Shown piece by piece: positions 1 through 7,915 of a stretch of 17,573 bases of DNA (position 1 is its first letter; every line of letters begins with the position of its first letter). The position numbers and the translations under genes were made by a program. Origin of the DNA: Candidatus Omnitrophota bacterium (GTDB lineage: Bacteria > Verrucomicrobiota > Verrucomicrobiia > Limisphaerales > UBA1319); NCBI GenBank assembly GCA_023473405.1, contig JAMCZD010000214.1:1-17573 (forward strand). The letters are read 5' to 3'. Below the pieces are notes generated by a model. The model saw nothing but the letters and a program-made list of their open reading frames with translations, was not told the DNA's origin and ran no database searches.

Positions 1-85
1 CGCGAAGCCGGTTGGAAACCCGCGACACAGAAGGCTCGGAGGTCTGCGCCACGATCGTGAGCCGATGCTCCAATGGGTTTCGCAT
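1..85 (-). CDS. Start of an unidentified gene, cut by window edge
   Basis: An ATG at 85 (minus strand) opens 28 codons without a stop up to the window edge, beginning MRNPLEHRLTIVAQ. It lies 6 bases after the lysyl-tRNA synthetase stop codon, so if real it would be translated from the same transcript. No clear ribosome binding site is visible and I do not recognise the family. The stretch is too short to exclude a chance open frame. Confidence 0.3.
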   Translation of the reverse strand, partial: MRNPLEHRLTIVAQTSEPSVSRVSNRLR

Positions 86-91
86 CTTGTG

Positions 92-1972
92 CTACGGGCC
101 GTGGAGGATAGTGGCCGGTGAGACGATTACCTGGCATTGCGGGAAGGTCTTGCGCAGGAACTGAGCGAGGGTTACTTCGAGCAAGTCCAGGATTTTTTTC
201 TTCTCTTCTTCTTGCGGCAGCGAATCATCGGATCGAATCCCGCATCCGGCTATCCTCAAGACGCTCGAAGGCAGGAACCCTTCGAGTTCGGCATGACCGG
301 AGGCGCGGGATTTGCCCGTGGGCGCCGGGATGTTCCAGAGGCGCAGGTGAGGTTTGACCATGAGATGCTGGGCGTGCGGCTTCAGGACGCCCTCGTTGCA
401 GAGTGCTTCGAATTCATCGAACGAGAGAACCAGGTCTTCCACCGGGGTAATGGCGGGTTCCTGAACGCCGTAGAGTGAGGCATTGATTCCCGAGACAGCC
501 GGACGCATGAGCGGGAACAGGACGACGTCGTCGATGTTTTCCTGTTCGGTGAAGATCATCGCCATGCGCTCGATGCCGGGCCCGATGCCGGTGGTGGGCG
601 GCATCCCGTATTCCAAGGCCTCGATGAAATCCAGGTCCAAGGTGTGGAACTTGCCCAGGTCGCGGTCCTCGGCGCGATACGCCTTTTGCCAGGTCTTCAG
701 CAGATGGACCGGGTCATTCTGTTCAGACCAGTTATCGCCGCATTCCATGCCGGCAATGAAAATCTCGAACCGCTCGACAAATCGCGGGTCATCGGCCATG
801 GGCTTGGCTAGAGGCGAGATTTCGATTGGATGCCCATACACGAGCGTCGGTTGGACCAGGTCGGGCTCGACCAGTTCGAACGCCTTTACGAGGGCGTCGC
901 CTATGGTGGGTTGCGGTTCGTTGATGCCAAGGGTCGAGAGGCGTGTGTTTGCGTCGTCCACCGTGGGGCAGGCGCGGAAGTCGATCCCGGTTTTTTCCTT
1001 GACCGCATCGACCATGCTGACGCGCCGCCAGGGTTGGCTGAAGTCGATGGTATGGCCGCTCACGTTGAATTGGGTTCGCCCGAAGGCCTGGACCGCCACG
1101 TAGCGAAACATGTCCTCGATGAGGTTCATGTTGTATTCATAATTTTCGTAAGCGGTCATCGTCTCGACCATTGAAAACTCGGGATGATGGTTGCGGTCGA
1201 TGCCTTCGTTTCGGAAATAGCGTCCGATGGTGTAAACCTTGTCGAAGCCGGCCACGATGAGGCGTTTGAGATAGAGCTCGTGCGAGATAGCCAGGTACAT
1301 CTCGCATCCCAAGGCGTTTACATGGGTCTTGAACGGCTTGGCGGTGCCGCCGCCGTATTGCGGCTGGATGATTGGGGTGTGGAATTCGAGGAAACCGCGT
1401 TCGTCAAGGAACGACCGTATGGAAGCCACCATGCGGCTGATCCCGGCGAATCGCTCATGCGATTGCCGGTCCAGGATCACATCGAGGTAACGCTTGCGCA
1501 AGACCAGCTCGCGGTCTTTCAATCCCGACCACTGATCCGGCAACGGACGAATCGCCTTGGCCAGGAGCCGGATTTGCTCGACCAGCACCGAGACTTCGCC
1601 GCGCTCGGTCTTCACCATCTTGCCCGTGGCTTCGACCATGTCACCCAGGTCGAGCAGGTTCAGATCGGCGTAGCCCAGGGTTTGCGCGGCGGCGTCGGTG
1701 GGATGAACGAGTTGCCTGCGCAGGAACAGTTGGATGCGTCCCGTCTGGTCCTGGATGTGGCCAAAGGCCAGGGCACCCTGTTTTCGCCAGGACATCAGAC
1801 GTCCGGCAACGGTTACTTGAGCGCCTTCGAGTTTGGCAAAATCATCCAGGATGACCTTGGCATAGTGCGTCCGGTGGCACCGCGAAGGATAAGGATTCAA
1901 ACCCAGCGCGCTCAAAGACGCCGTCTTGCGGAGCCGCACGTTCCTGATTTCGATTAACGGATTCGTTGACAC
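92..1972 (-). CDS. lysS: Lysyl-tRNA synthetase (class II) with C-terminal extension
   Basis: This enzyme charges tRNA-Lys with lysine in the cytoplasm. From the proposed GTG start at 1972 the protein has 626 residues. An OB-fold anticodon-binding domain spans roughly residues 50-140. The class II catalytic core follows, with motif 2 at about 252-270 (FRNEGIDRNHHPEF), the substrate-pocket stretch near 407-420 (GMECGDNWSEQND) and motif 3 at 462-470 (GIGPGIERM). The family usually ends soon after LFPLMRP (485-491) at about 500 residues; here about 135 more residues follow, and I recognise no domain in them. The open frame continues upstream to 2158, but those 62 extra codons lie in intergenic repeat sequence that recurs at 11924, so I reject them. 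The GTG gives a normal LysRS N-terminus (RLRKTASLSALGLNPYP). No good Shine-Dalgarno sequence precedes it. The function call is firm; the start is moderately sure. Confidence 0.93.
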   Translation of the reverse strand: MSTNPLIEIRNVRLRKTASLSALGLNPYPSRCHRTHYAKVILDDFAKLEGAQVTVAGRLMSWRKQGALAFGHIQDQTGRIQLFLRRQLVHPTDAAAQTLGYADLNLLDLGDMVEATGKMVKTERGEVSVLVEQIRLLAKAIRPLPDQWSGLKDRELVLRKRYLDVILDRQSHERFAGISRMVASIRSFLDERGFLEFHTPIIQPQYGGGTAKPFKTHVNALGCEMYLAISHELYLKRLIVAGFDKVYTIGRYFRNEGIDRNHHPEFSMVETMTAYENYEYNMNLIEDMFRYVAVQAFGRTQFNVSGHTIDFSQPWRRVSMVDAVKEKTGIDFRACPTVDDANTRLSTLGINEPQPTIGDALVKAFELVEPDLVQPTLVYGHPIEISPLAKPMADDPRFVERFEIFIAGMECGDNWSEQNDPVHLLKTWQKAYRAEDRDLGKFHTLDLDFIEALEYGMPPTTGIGPGIERMAMIFTEQENIDDVVLFPLMRPAVSGINASLYGVQEPAITPVEDLVLSFDEFEALCNEGVLKPHAQHLMVKPHLRLWNIPAPTGKSRASGHAELEGFLPSSVLRIAGCGIRSDDSLPQEEEKKKILDLLEVTLAQFLRKTFPQCQVIVSPATILHGP

Positions 1973-1979
1973 GAGAGTA

Positions 1980-2008
1980 TTTGTAATTTCACGAGGACTT
2001 TCGGGCAA
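1980..2008 (-). promoter_or_regulatory. Possible lysS promoter
   Basis: On the minus strand TTGCCC (2008-2003) and TACAAA (1985-1980) are separated by 17 bases. The -10 box ends only 7 bases before the proposed GTG start, so the transcript would have almost no leader. The boxes were picked by eye and are imperfect matches. Confidence 0.3.
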
Positions 2009-2098
2009 GCCCCGCGCATGGAAAATGATGGGACGGGTTTTGAATGCGGTGGCAAACGATATAGCGCGACACCGCTTTGGCCTCACCGAAAAGCGCCG

Positions 2099-2138
2099 TC
2101 GCCGCTTCGCTCTGCCGGCGCACTCCATATTACACGCT
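2099..2138. repeat. Dispersed 40-base intergenic repeat, copy 1
   Basis: Forty bases here match 11924-11963 at 39 of 40 positions in the same orientation. The element begins TCGCCGCTTCGCTCTGCC and includes the small self-complementary core GCCGGC. In both places it runs into CACGCT-type sequence. Its presence inside the upstream part of the lysS open frame shows that this part is not protein-coding. Confidence 0.8.
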
Positions 2139-2167
2139 CCCACGCTCCCACGCTCCACGCTCCACTC
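2133..2167. repeat. Degenerate CACGCTCC tandem tract
   Basis: Four to five imperfect units of CACGCTCC(C) stand in tandem directly after the 40-base repeat. Related tracts occur near 10640-10700 (inverted), 11780-11990 and 13828-13880. They sit only between genes in this window. Confidence 0.7.
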
Positions 2168-2227
2168 GCTTCACCATTAAGATCGACACGAGCTCGAGGC
2201 GCACAGTAAAATATCGCGAATTGTCCA

Positions 2228-2445
2228 GTGGAAACCGAATCAATAACATCGCCGCCATCGGACGGCAGGAACCGGAACAGCCATCGCGTTCTATTGATTG
2301 GGACAGCCGTCCTTGTCTTAGGCGCGGCGATGTCCGTCTTCAGGATGGCGATTCAATCGTCGCACGCGGTTCACAAGTTTTCAGGGCAATCGATGGGTAC
2401 CACCTACAGCGTTACCGTGGTTTCAAACCATCAAGGGCTGCCGGG
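2228..2445 (+). pseudogene. N-terminal fragment of an ApbE-like FAD:protein FMN transferase
   Basis: From a GTG at 2228 the frame encodes a basic N-terminus, one hydrophobic segment (VLLIGTAVLVLGAAMSVF, about residues 21-38) and then HKFSGQSMGTTYSVTVV. That last stretch resembles the opening of ApbE/RnfG-type flavin transferases (F-S-G-x-x-M-G-T-T-Y). Homology stops after about 70 residues; intact ApbE proteins have about 300 or more. From about 2435-2445 the sequence belongs to another protein in a different frame. The rest of the ApbE domain, including its flavin and metal sites, is absent, so this is a remnant. The junction is placed by eye and may be off by some 15 bases. Confidence 0.6.
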
Positions 2446-2789
2446 ACAAGGGATTGAAACCGGACTACTGGATGAAAACGCCGCATCGAGGCGACTACTG
2501 GTCGGCATTCGGGGGAGAACAGCAGGACGATTTTGCGCATGATCATTTCTGGTGTTGGAAACCGGACGAAGTCATTGCTTACATGAAGGAAATAACCGAG
2601 CCCTGGATTGCGTACAAGGTCCTGGCGGCCGGCGCGATCACTCCCGAGGTGGGCTTTCGCTATGCCTTCGAGAACGGAGCGGACTTTATATGTGTGGGGA
2701 TGTACGACTTCCAGGTTGTTCAAGACATCAACATCGGCTTGGACGTCCTGCGGTCAGACTTGAAACGGCAACGGCCTTGGATGGCCTGA
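2436..2789 (+). pseudogene. C-terminal fragment of a TIM-barrel-like protein
   Basis: In a frame different from the ApbE piece, about 115 residues read RDKGLKPDYWMKTPH, then a region ending PWIAYKVLAAGAITPE, GFRYAFENGADFICVGMYDF, and a terminal QRPWMA before TGA at 2787-2789. It reads like the C-terminal part of a folded enzyme: the 'AAGAI...GADFICVGMYDF' pattern resembles the last strands of a TIM barrel. I associate it with uncharacterised planctomycete/verrucomicrobial proteins but cannot name the family. No N-terminal part is present. An internal ATG at 2454 could in principle start a 111-residue protein, but a truncated remnant is more likely. Confidence 0.55.
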
Positions 2790-2811
2790 GTGGTTAGGAA
2801 ACCTGTATAGC

Positions 2812-2852
2812 TTGCGCTACGTTTTTCGTAGCGCAACAGACTTCGAAGTCTG
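2812..2852. repeat. Double palindromic (REP-like) element at the end of the hemD domain
   Basis: Two perfect inverted structures stand side by side: TTGCGCTACG/CGTAGCGCAA (2812-2821 and 2827-2836) around five Ts, and the 16-base palindrome CAGACTTCGAAGTCTG at 2837-2852. The element overlaps the last codons and the stop of the minus-strand gene. The first hairpin could also help end that transcript, but on the minus strand it is not followed by a run of Ts. Confidence 0.75.
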
Positions 2853-4361
2853 CACCAGGGTGTCGACCATTCCCTCGATGGTATGCGGATTGGCTTCGAT
2901 GGTCGGTTTCAGGCTGAGGGCGTCGAGGGCCTTGCTGGTTTCGGGGCCGATGGAGGCTAATTTGATCTGTGGGAATTTCTTGATCAACTGGGGGAGATGG
3001 AAGTGTTCATCGAATTGCTGGACGGTGGACCCGCTGGTGAACGAAATCCAATCGGCGCCAGACTCGGTGAGTTTGGCGATTGCCTCCGGGCTGGCGGAGG
3101 TTTCCGGCACGGTGCGATAGCAGGGGATGTCGTCCACGATGGCCCCCAACTCCTCCAACATTTTCGGTAGTTCGGGAGTTGCCACCTCGGCGCGCAACAG
3201 GAGGATGCGGAGGTTGACGATGCTTTCGTAGGCGACCATGGCGGAAGCCACCTTGGTGGCGAGCGCTTCCTCGGGCATGATGTCGACTTGCAGGTGCAGT
3301 TCGCGCAACTTGGCGGCGGTGGCTGGACCAATGGCGGCGATTCGCACCCCCCCGATGTCGCGCATATCCTGGAATTTTTTGAAAAAAATGGAGAAGAACC
3401 AAGTCACGCCGTTGGGGCTGGTAAAGATGATCCAATCGTAGGAATTGAGCCCGACCAACGCTTCGGCCAACGCATGGTTGTCTCTTGGTGCCGCCGTTTT
3501 GATCATCGGGATTTCCAGGACGTCAGCGCCTAATTCCATCAGCCGATGCGAGAACGGTTCGGCTTGTTCGATCGGGCGCGTGACGACTATGGTCTGGCCG
3601 AACAATGGCAATTTCTCGAACCAGTCCAGCTTCTCACGCAAGCGAACGACCTCGCCTATGACCGTTACCGCCGGGGGTAAGAAATGGGTCTGGTCAACCA
3701 GGTCGGCGATGGTAGCAAGGTTGCCTTCGATGGTCTGCTGCCGTCCGGTTGTTCCCCGCCGGATCATCGCCACCGGCATCGAGGGAGGCCGTCCGTGGTC
3801 GATCAGGGTTCGGGCTATGGAACGGATTTGTTTGACGCCCATCAACACGACCAGGGTGCCGGGGGTTTGCGCCAGGCGCGACCAATCCATGCGACCTTCG
3901 TTTGTGGTCGGGTCTCCATGCCCGGTGACCACGGTGTAGCTCGAGGCGTAGGCGCGATGGGTCAAGGGTATGCCGGCGTAATTGGCTACTGCTTCCGCTG
4001 ACGAAATGCCCGGGACCACTTCAAACGGGACACCGGCCTTTGCCAGTTCTTCGGCCTCTTCGCCGCCGCGGCCCAGGACATACGGGTCGCCACCCTTGAG
4101 GCGCACAACGCATTTACCGGCGCGGGCCTTGTTGATGAGGAGCGCATTCAGTGCTTCTTGCGAGAGGGGAAGCGGCGGGCCATGTTTGCCGCCGTAAATC
4201 AGCTCGGCCGCGCTTGGCGCCATCCGTAAAAGGTCGCGGTTTACCAAGCCGTCGTAAACTACCGTGTCGGCCCGGCGCAATAATTCAGCCCCGCGTAACG
4301 TCAGCAAGCCGGGGTCGCCCGGGCCGGCTCCGACCAAGTAAACTATGCCCTTACATATCAT
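2817..4361 (-). CDS. cobA-hemD: Uroporphyrinogen-III C-methyltransferase / uroporphyrinogen-III synthase fusion
   Basis: A two-domain tetrapyrrole enzyme of 514 residues. The N-terminal half (about 5-245) is the SAM-dependent methyltransferase that turns uroporphyrinogen III into precorrin-2 for siroheme and cobalamin. It shows the VGAGPGDPGLLTLRG loop (9-24), RLKGGDPYVLGRGGEE (87-102), VPGISSAEAV (116-125) and a C-terminal MPVAMIRRGTTGRQ block. The C-terminal half (about 255-505) is uroporphyrinogen-III synthase, which closes hydroxymethylbilane into the ring; it shows TIVVTRP, DWIIFTSPNGV, DWISFTSGSTV and IGPETSKAL. The ATG at 4361 was chosen because the methyltransferase begins there; the frame runs on to 4517, but that part overlaps rbsK. 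The gene starts 38 bases after rbsK on the same strand, with a hairpin in the end of rbsK. The last residues (about QTSKSVALRKT) are encoded by a palindromic repeat. No other haem gene is nearby. Confidence 0.93.
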   Translation of the reverse strand: MICKGIVYLVGAGPGDPGLLTLRGAELLRRADTVVYDGLVNRDLLRMAPSAAELIYGGKHGPPLPLSQEALNALLINKARAGKCVVRLKGGDPYVLGRGGEEAEELAKAGVPFEVVPGISSAEAVANYAGIPLTHRAYASSYTVVTGHGDPTTNEGRMDWSRLAQTPGTLVVLMGVKQIRSIARTLIDHGRPPSMPVAMIRRGTTGRQQTIEGNLATIADLVDQTHFLPPAVTVIGEVVRLREKLDWFEKLPLFGQTIVVTRPIEQAEPFSHRLMELGADVLEIPMIKTAAPRDNHALAEALVGLNSYDWIIFTSPNGVTWFFSIFFKKFQDMRDIGGVRIAAIGPATAAKLRELHLQVDIMPEEALATKVASAMVAYESIVNLRILLLRAEVATPELPKMLEELGAIVDDIPCYRTVPETSASPEAIAKLTESGADWISFTSGSTVQQFDEHFHLPQLIKKFPQIKLASIGPETSKALDALSLKPTIEANPHTIEGMVDTLVQTSKSVALRKT

Positions 4362-4399
4362 TTGCGTTAATCTGAGGCACAAAACCGCCGCGTGCAAAT

Positions 4400-5398
4400 C
4401 TAGACTATAATCCCCAGACCGTGTGATTCCACGGTCTGGGAAGTAATGCGCAGCATGGCCTGGACTTCTTCGCGGGTTGGCATGCTGGGTTGCGCCCCGG
4501 GGCGGGTCACCGAACAAGCTGCTGCCGCCGTGGCGAATCGTCCCGCCTCGAGTTCGGTTTGACCCTCCGCTAGCGCGAAGGCAAAGGCAGCATTGAAAGC
4601 GTCCCCGGCGGCCGTGGTGTCAACCGCAGTTACCGGCATGGCCGGCCAGTGATGTTCCATACCGTCCCCGACCAGGAGAGCCCCTTTTGCTCCCATCTTG
4701 ACCAGAACCTTTTTGGCGCCTCGGGCCCGCAATTCCCGCGCCTTGCCCAAGGCCTCGGCCAAGGTGAAATCGGACGGCGGCACGCCCGTCAGTATGGCCA
4801 GCTCGGTTTCGTTCGGGGTGACATAATCCGCACCGGCCAACAGTTCATCGGAAATCGGCCGAGCCGGTGCGGGATCGAATATGACTACGGCGCCCGATTC
4901 TTTGGCCAGACGCGCCGCCGCCTCGACGGTTGGCATTGGAATTTCCAATTGAAGCAAAACCAACCCGGCCGAAGCAATCGTTTCCCGGCTGGCTTTCAGT
5001 TGATCGAGACCAAAATTCCCATTGGCGCCGGGAACAATGATAATTTGGTTTTGACCGGCTGCATCAATGGCGATGAGGGCGACGCCGCTGGCGACGGTTG
5101 GATCGCGTCTCACCTGCGCAGTATCGACCCCGGCGGCGGCCAGGTTCGCGATCAACCAATCGGCCTGGGCGTCGTTGCCTACCTGGCCGATCATGCTGAC
5201 GCGTCCGCCTAACCGCGCAACTCCATAGGCCTGGTTGGCGCCTTTGCCTCCGGGAAACACCTTGAAGTCGCGCCCGATCAACGTTTCGCCCGCCACGGGG
5301 AATCGTTCGAGATTAATTACAAAATCGGCGTTTAAACTGCCGATGACTGCGATTTGCGAGTTCATATGCCAGACGGAATCCATGCTGCTGTGGCTCAT
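4400..5398 (-). CDS. rbsK: Ribokinase (PfkB family)
   Basis: Phosphorylates ribose to ribose-5-phosphate with ATP in the cytoplasm, completing uptake by the upstream transporter. From the first ATG it has 332 residues (E. coli RbsK has 309). It shows GSLNADFVINLERFPVAGE (20-38), the sugar-binding GGKGANQA (50-57), TPNETEL (194-200) and the second PfkB signature DTTAAGDAF (260-268) with catalytic Asp266. The ATG at 5398 shares its A with the TAA stop of the permease gene (TAATG), which favours translational coupling. A second in-frame ATG at 5365 (MNSQIAVIGSLNAD) fits the usual ribokinase N-terminus better, so the true start remains open between the two. It is the fourth gene of the rbs operon. 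No rbsD or regulator gene is seen in the window. Confidence 0.93.
   Translation of the reverse strand: MSHSSMDSVWHMNSQIAVIGSLNADFVINLERFPVAGETLIGRDFKVFPGGKGANQAYGVARLGGRVSMIGQVGNDAQADWLIANLAAAGVDTAQVRRDPTVASGVALIAIDAAGQNQIIIVPGANGNFGLDQLKASRETIASAGLVLLQLEIPMPTVEAAARLAKESGAVVIFDPAPARPISDELLAGADYVTPNETELAILTGVPPSDFTLAEALGKARELRARGAKKVLVKMGAKGALLVGDGMEHHWPAMPVTAVDTTAAGDAFNAAFAFALAEGQTELEAGRFATAAAACSVTRPGAQPSMPTREEVQAMLRITSQTVESHGLGIIV
4413..4440. other. Strong hairpin inside the 3' end of rbsK
   Basis: An 11-base perfect inverted repeat, CCCAGACCGTG / CACGGTCTGGG, with a 6-base loop, lies in the last codons of rbsK. On the minus strand it is followed by GATTATAGTC rather than a T run, so it is not a standard terminator. 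It could stabilise the rbs mRNA end or dampen read-through into the tetrapyrrole gene 52 bases downstream. Confidence 0.55.
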
Positions 5399-6357
5399 TA
5401 CTTACCCCGCTTCCAAGGCCATCGATGGCGATATTGGTCCACGATCACTGCCGCCACGATGACCAGGCCGGTGATGATGCGTTTGGTTTCGTCGCGAACG
5501 CCAATCGAGGCCAAGCCGGTATTGAGCACCGCAATGATCAGCACGCCAAAAAAGGAACTGACCACCGAGCCGCGTCCGCCCATCAGGCTGGTCCCGCCGA
5601 TCACCACCGCCGCAATGGCCTCCAGTTCAAAACCGGTGCCGGCATTCGGGTTGGCCGATTGAAAACGGGCGGTATCGATGATGGCGGCGATGGCTACGAG
5701 AAGCCCGCTTAACGCAAAAGCCGCCAGCTTGATCGGACGCGGATCAATCCCGGACAATCGCACCGCTTCTTCATTAGTGCCGATGGCCACGAGGTAACGG
5801 CCAAAAACCGTTCGCACCAATACCAGTTGACCGACCACCACGATCACTACGGCAACCAAAAACGGCAAGGACAACCCGCCAACGGCCGTGGCCGCAACCG
5901 GTTCAATGGCGGACCCGATGTATTGGGTCTGTGAATGGGTCACCCAATGGGCGCCGCCGCGGGCTATCTCGAGCATCCCGAGCGTGACTATGAACGAGGG
6001 CAAGCCCCAGAGAACCGACACCAGGCCGTTGAACACGCCGCAGGCTAGTCCCACGCCCAACGCGCCCGCCAACCCCGCCCACAACGGCCATTGCAGATGC
6101 GCCAGGCTGACGCCCAACACCGCACTGCACAGTCCCAAAACCGAGCCGACCGACAAATCGATGCCGGCTATGACGAGGATATAGGTCATGCCGGTGGCGA
6201 TGATAATGGCGGCGGGGATTTGATTGGCGATGGTGCGGAAAGTGATGATGCTGAAGAAGTGCTCGGTGCTGAGGCTAAAGATGATGATTAAAACCGCCAG
6301 GGCCAGCGCCATGCCGAGGTAATCGGAAATAAGGTTAATTAACTTGCTTCGTCCCAT
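5398..6357 (-). CDS. rbsC: Ribose-type ABC transporter permease
   Basis: Inner-membrane permease of a CUT2-class sugar importer, 319 residues, very hydrophobic with about eight to ten membrane segments. The family mark GIDLSVGS is at residues 65-72, and the C-terminal block AIAAVVIGGTSLMGGRGSV is typical of RbsC/XylH/AraH permeases. It pairs with the ATPase encoded just upstream (17 bases away) and overlaps rbsK by one base at its stop. No strong Shine-Dalgarno sequence is visible before the ATG. Ribose as substrate is inferred from the ribokinase in the same operon; the permease sequence alone does not tell ribose from other pentoses. Confidence 0.92.
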   Translation of the reverse strand: MGRSKLINLISDYLGMALALAVLIIIFSLSTEHFFSIITFRTIANQIPAAIIIATGMTYILVIAGIDLSVGSVLGLCSAVLGVSLAHLQWPLWAGLAGALGVGLACGVFNGLVSVLWGLPSFIVTLGMLEIARGGAHWVTHSQTQYIGSAIEPVAATAVGGLSLPFLVAVVIVVVGQLVLVRTVFGRYLVAIGTNEEAVRLSGIDPRPIKLAAFALSGLLVAIAAIIDTARFQSANPNAGTGFELEAIAAVVIGGTSLMGGRGSVVSSFFGVLIIAVLNTGLASIGVRDETKRIITGLVIVAAVIVDQYRHRWPWKRGK

Positions 6358-6374
6358 TTTCTAAAACCGATCTT

Positions 6375-7898
6375 CTAGAGATTGACCCCATAACCGCTCA
6401 GGGCCGCTGCCATAATTGCGTCCTGGCTCCATTCACCCCGGTCAAAAACAGCCGCTAAACGCCCCGCCGACATCACGGCAATCCGATCGCATGACGCCAT
6501 CAATTCTTTCAGGTCCGATGAGACTATGATTATGGCCTTGCCTTTGTCGGCCAGATCGGCCAACAGCCGGTAAACTTCAAACTTGGCCCCCACATCGATC
6601 CCGCGGGTCGGTTCGTCGAAAATCATCACCTCGCAATCACGGCAAAGCCACTTGGCGATGACCACTTTTTGCTGGTTGCCGCCGCTCAACTCGACCGCCG
6701 GTTGCTCCGCCGAGGCGCAACGAATCCGGAGGTTTTGAATCCAGCGCAGGGCGACAGCCTGTTCGACAGCCGTTTGAACCCAGCCGCCCCACCGGCTGAT
6801 CGAACCCAGGTGCGACAAGCTGATATTGGCGCGCACCGCCATGGGCAACAACAATCCCTGTTCCTTGCGATTCTCCGTCAGCAGGGCAAGGCCCCGGCGC
6901 ACGGCATCGCTCGGAGTTCGAATTTTTGCCGGGACGTCGGAACCGCGGAGGAAGATTTGCCCGGCTTCACGCCGGTCGGCGCCATAGAGCGCCCGCATGG
7001 TTTCGGTTCGCCCCGAGCCCATGAGACCGGCAAAGCCCAGGATTTCACCGTAGCGCGCCTCGAAACTCACATCCTGAACGGCTGGACCAGCCCGCAGGCC
7101 GCGCACGCGCAAGGCAACCGCACCGCCGGAGCGGGCGGGGCGTTGGCGGACGACCGAGCCGAGTTCGCGACCGACCATCCAGCGCACGATTTCCTCCAAG
7201 CTCGTCTCGCTTGGCCGGCGGGTGAAGACCAATTGCCCGTCGCGTAGGACGCTGATGCGGTCCGCAACGCGTTGGACCTCCTCGAGCCGATGCGAGATAT
7301 AAATCATCCCGACGCCGTTGGCTTTGAGACGAACGATTTGTGCGAACAACCGGTCGATCTCGGGATCGGTCAAGGCGGCGGTTGGCTCGTCGAGGATAAG
7401 CAAGTCGCAACGCCGGGAGAGGCCGACGGCAATCTCGATCAGTTGTTGCTGGCCCACGCCCAGGCTGCTCACCAAGCGCGTCGGATCAAGCTCGCCCAGG
7501 CCCACTTGGTCGAGCAACGGACGCGCCTGCTCGTTCAGCCGGTTATAGTTGATCCATCCCAACCGGTGCGGCAGACGATCGAAAAACAGGCTCTCCGCAA
7601 GGGTAAGATTCCCGATCAGGTTCAACTCCTGCATCACCAGGCGGATCCCGCTTGATTCGGCGTCGCGCCTGTTTCTCGGGGCGTAAGGCCGGCCATTGAG
7701 GTTCATGTGACCGCCATCGGGCTTGACCAACCCGGCAACGATGCCGGCCAAAGTCGATTTGCCGGCGCCGTTTTCGCCTACCAATGCGTGCACCTCCCCG
7801 GCGCCAATGCTCAGATCGACCTCGGACAAGACCTTGGCCGAATAGGACTTCTCCAACCCGGTTACAACCAGAAGCTTTCCTTGGCCCGAGGCGTCCAT
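6375..7898 (-). CDS. rbsA: Ribose-type ABC transporter ATP-binding protein (two ATPase domains)
   Basis: A 507-residue duplicated ATPase that powers sugar import on the cytoplasmic face. The first half has Walker A GENGAGKST (41-49), signature LGVGQQQLIEIA and Walker B LLILDEPTAAL. The second half has the degenerate Walker A typical of RbsA/MglA (GLMGSGRTET), an intact signature LSGGNQQKVVIAKWL near residue 405 and FDEPTRGIDVG. Length and degeneration match the family, so nothing is missing. It lies 17 bases from both rbsB and rbsC in a tight operon. Confidence 0.94.
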   Translation of the reverse strand: MDASGQGKLLVVTGLEKSYSAKVLSEVDLSIGAGEVHALVGENGAGKSTLAGIVAGLVKPDGGHMNLNGRPYAPRNRRDAESSGIRLVMQELNLIGNLTLAESLFFDRLPHRLGWINYNRLNEQARPLLDQVGLGELDPTRLVSSLGVGQQQLIEIAVGLSRRCDLLILDEPTAALTDPEIDRLFAQIVRLKANGVGMIYISHRLEEVQRVADRISVLRDGQLVFTRRPSETSLEEIVRWMVGRELGSVVRQRPARSGGAVALRVRGLRAGPAVQDVSFEARYGEILGFAGLMGSGRTETMRALYGADRREAGQIFLRGSDVPAKIRTPSDAVRRGLALLTENRKEQGLLLPMAVRANISLSHLGSISRWGGWVQTAVEQAVALRWIQNLRIRCASAEQPAVELSGGNQQKVVIAKWLCRDCEVMIFDEPTRGIDVGAKFEVYRLLADLADKGKAIIIVSSDLKELMASCDRIAVMSAGRLAAVFDRGEWSQDAIMAAALSGYGVNL

Positions 7899-7915
7899 GC
7901 AGGTGTAACCGGGCG

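Noticed and set aside
1184..1957. 257-codon plus-strand frame
   Set aside because: It lies wholly opposite lysS and shows no protein family features; it is a shadow of the real gene.
1973..2158. 62-codon upstream extension of lysS
   Set aside because: It includes the 40-base repeat found again at 11924 and the CACGCTCC tract, and reads as basic low-complexity peptide unlike any LysRS N-terminus.
4413..4440. Intrinsic terminator after rbsK
   Set aside because: The stem is strong but lies inside the coding sequence and no T run follows on the minus strand; kept only as a hairpin.
4362..4517. 52-codon N-terminal extension of the methyltransferase/HemD fusion
   Set aside because: It overlaps the end of rbsK in another frame, and the family starts directly at the ATG at 4361 (VYLVGAGPGDPG).
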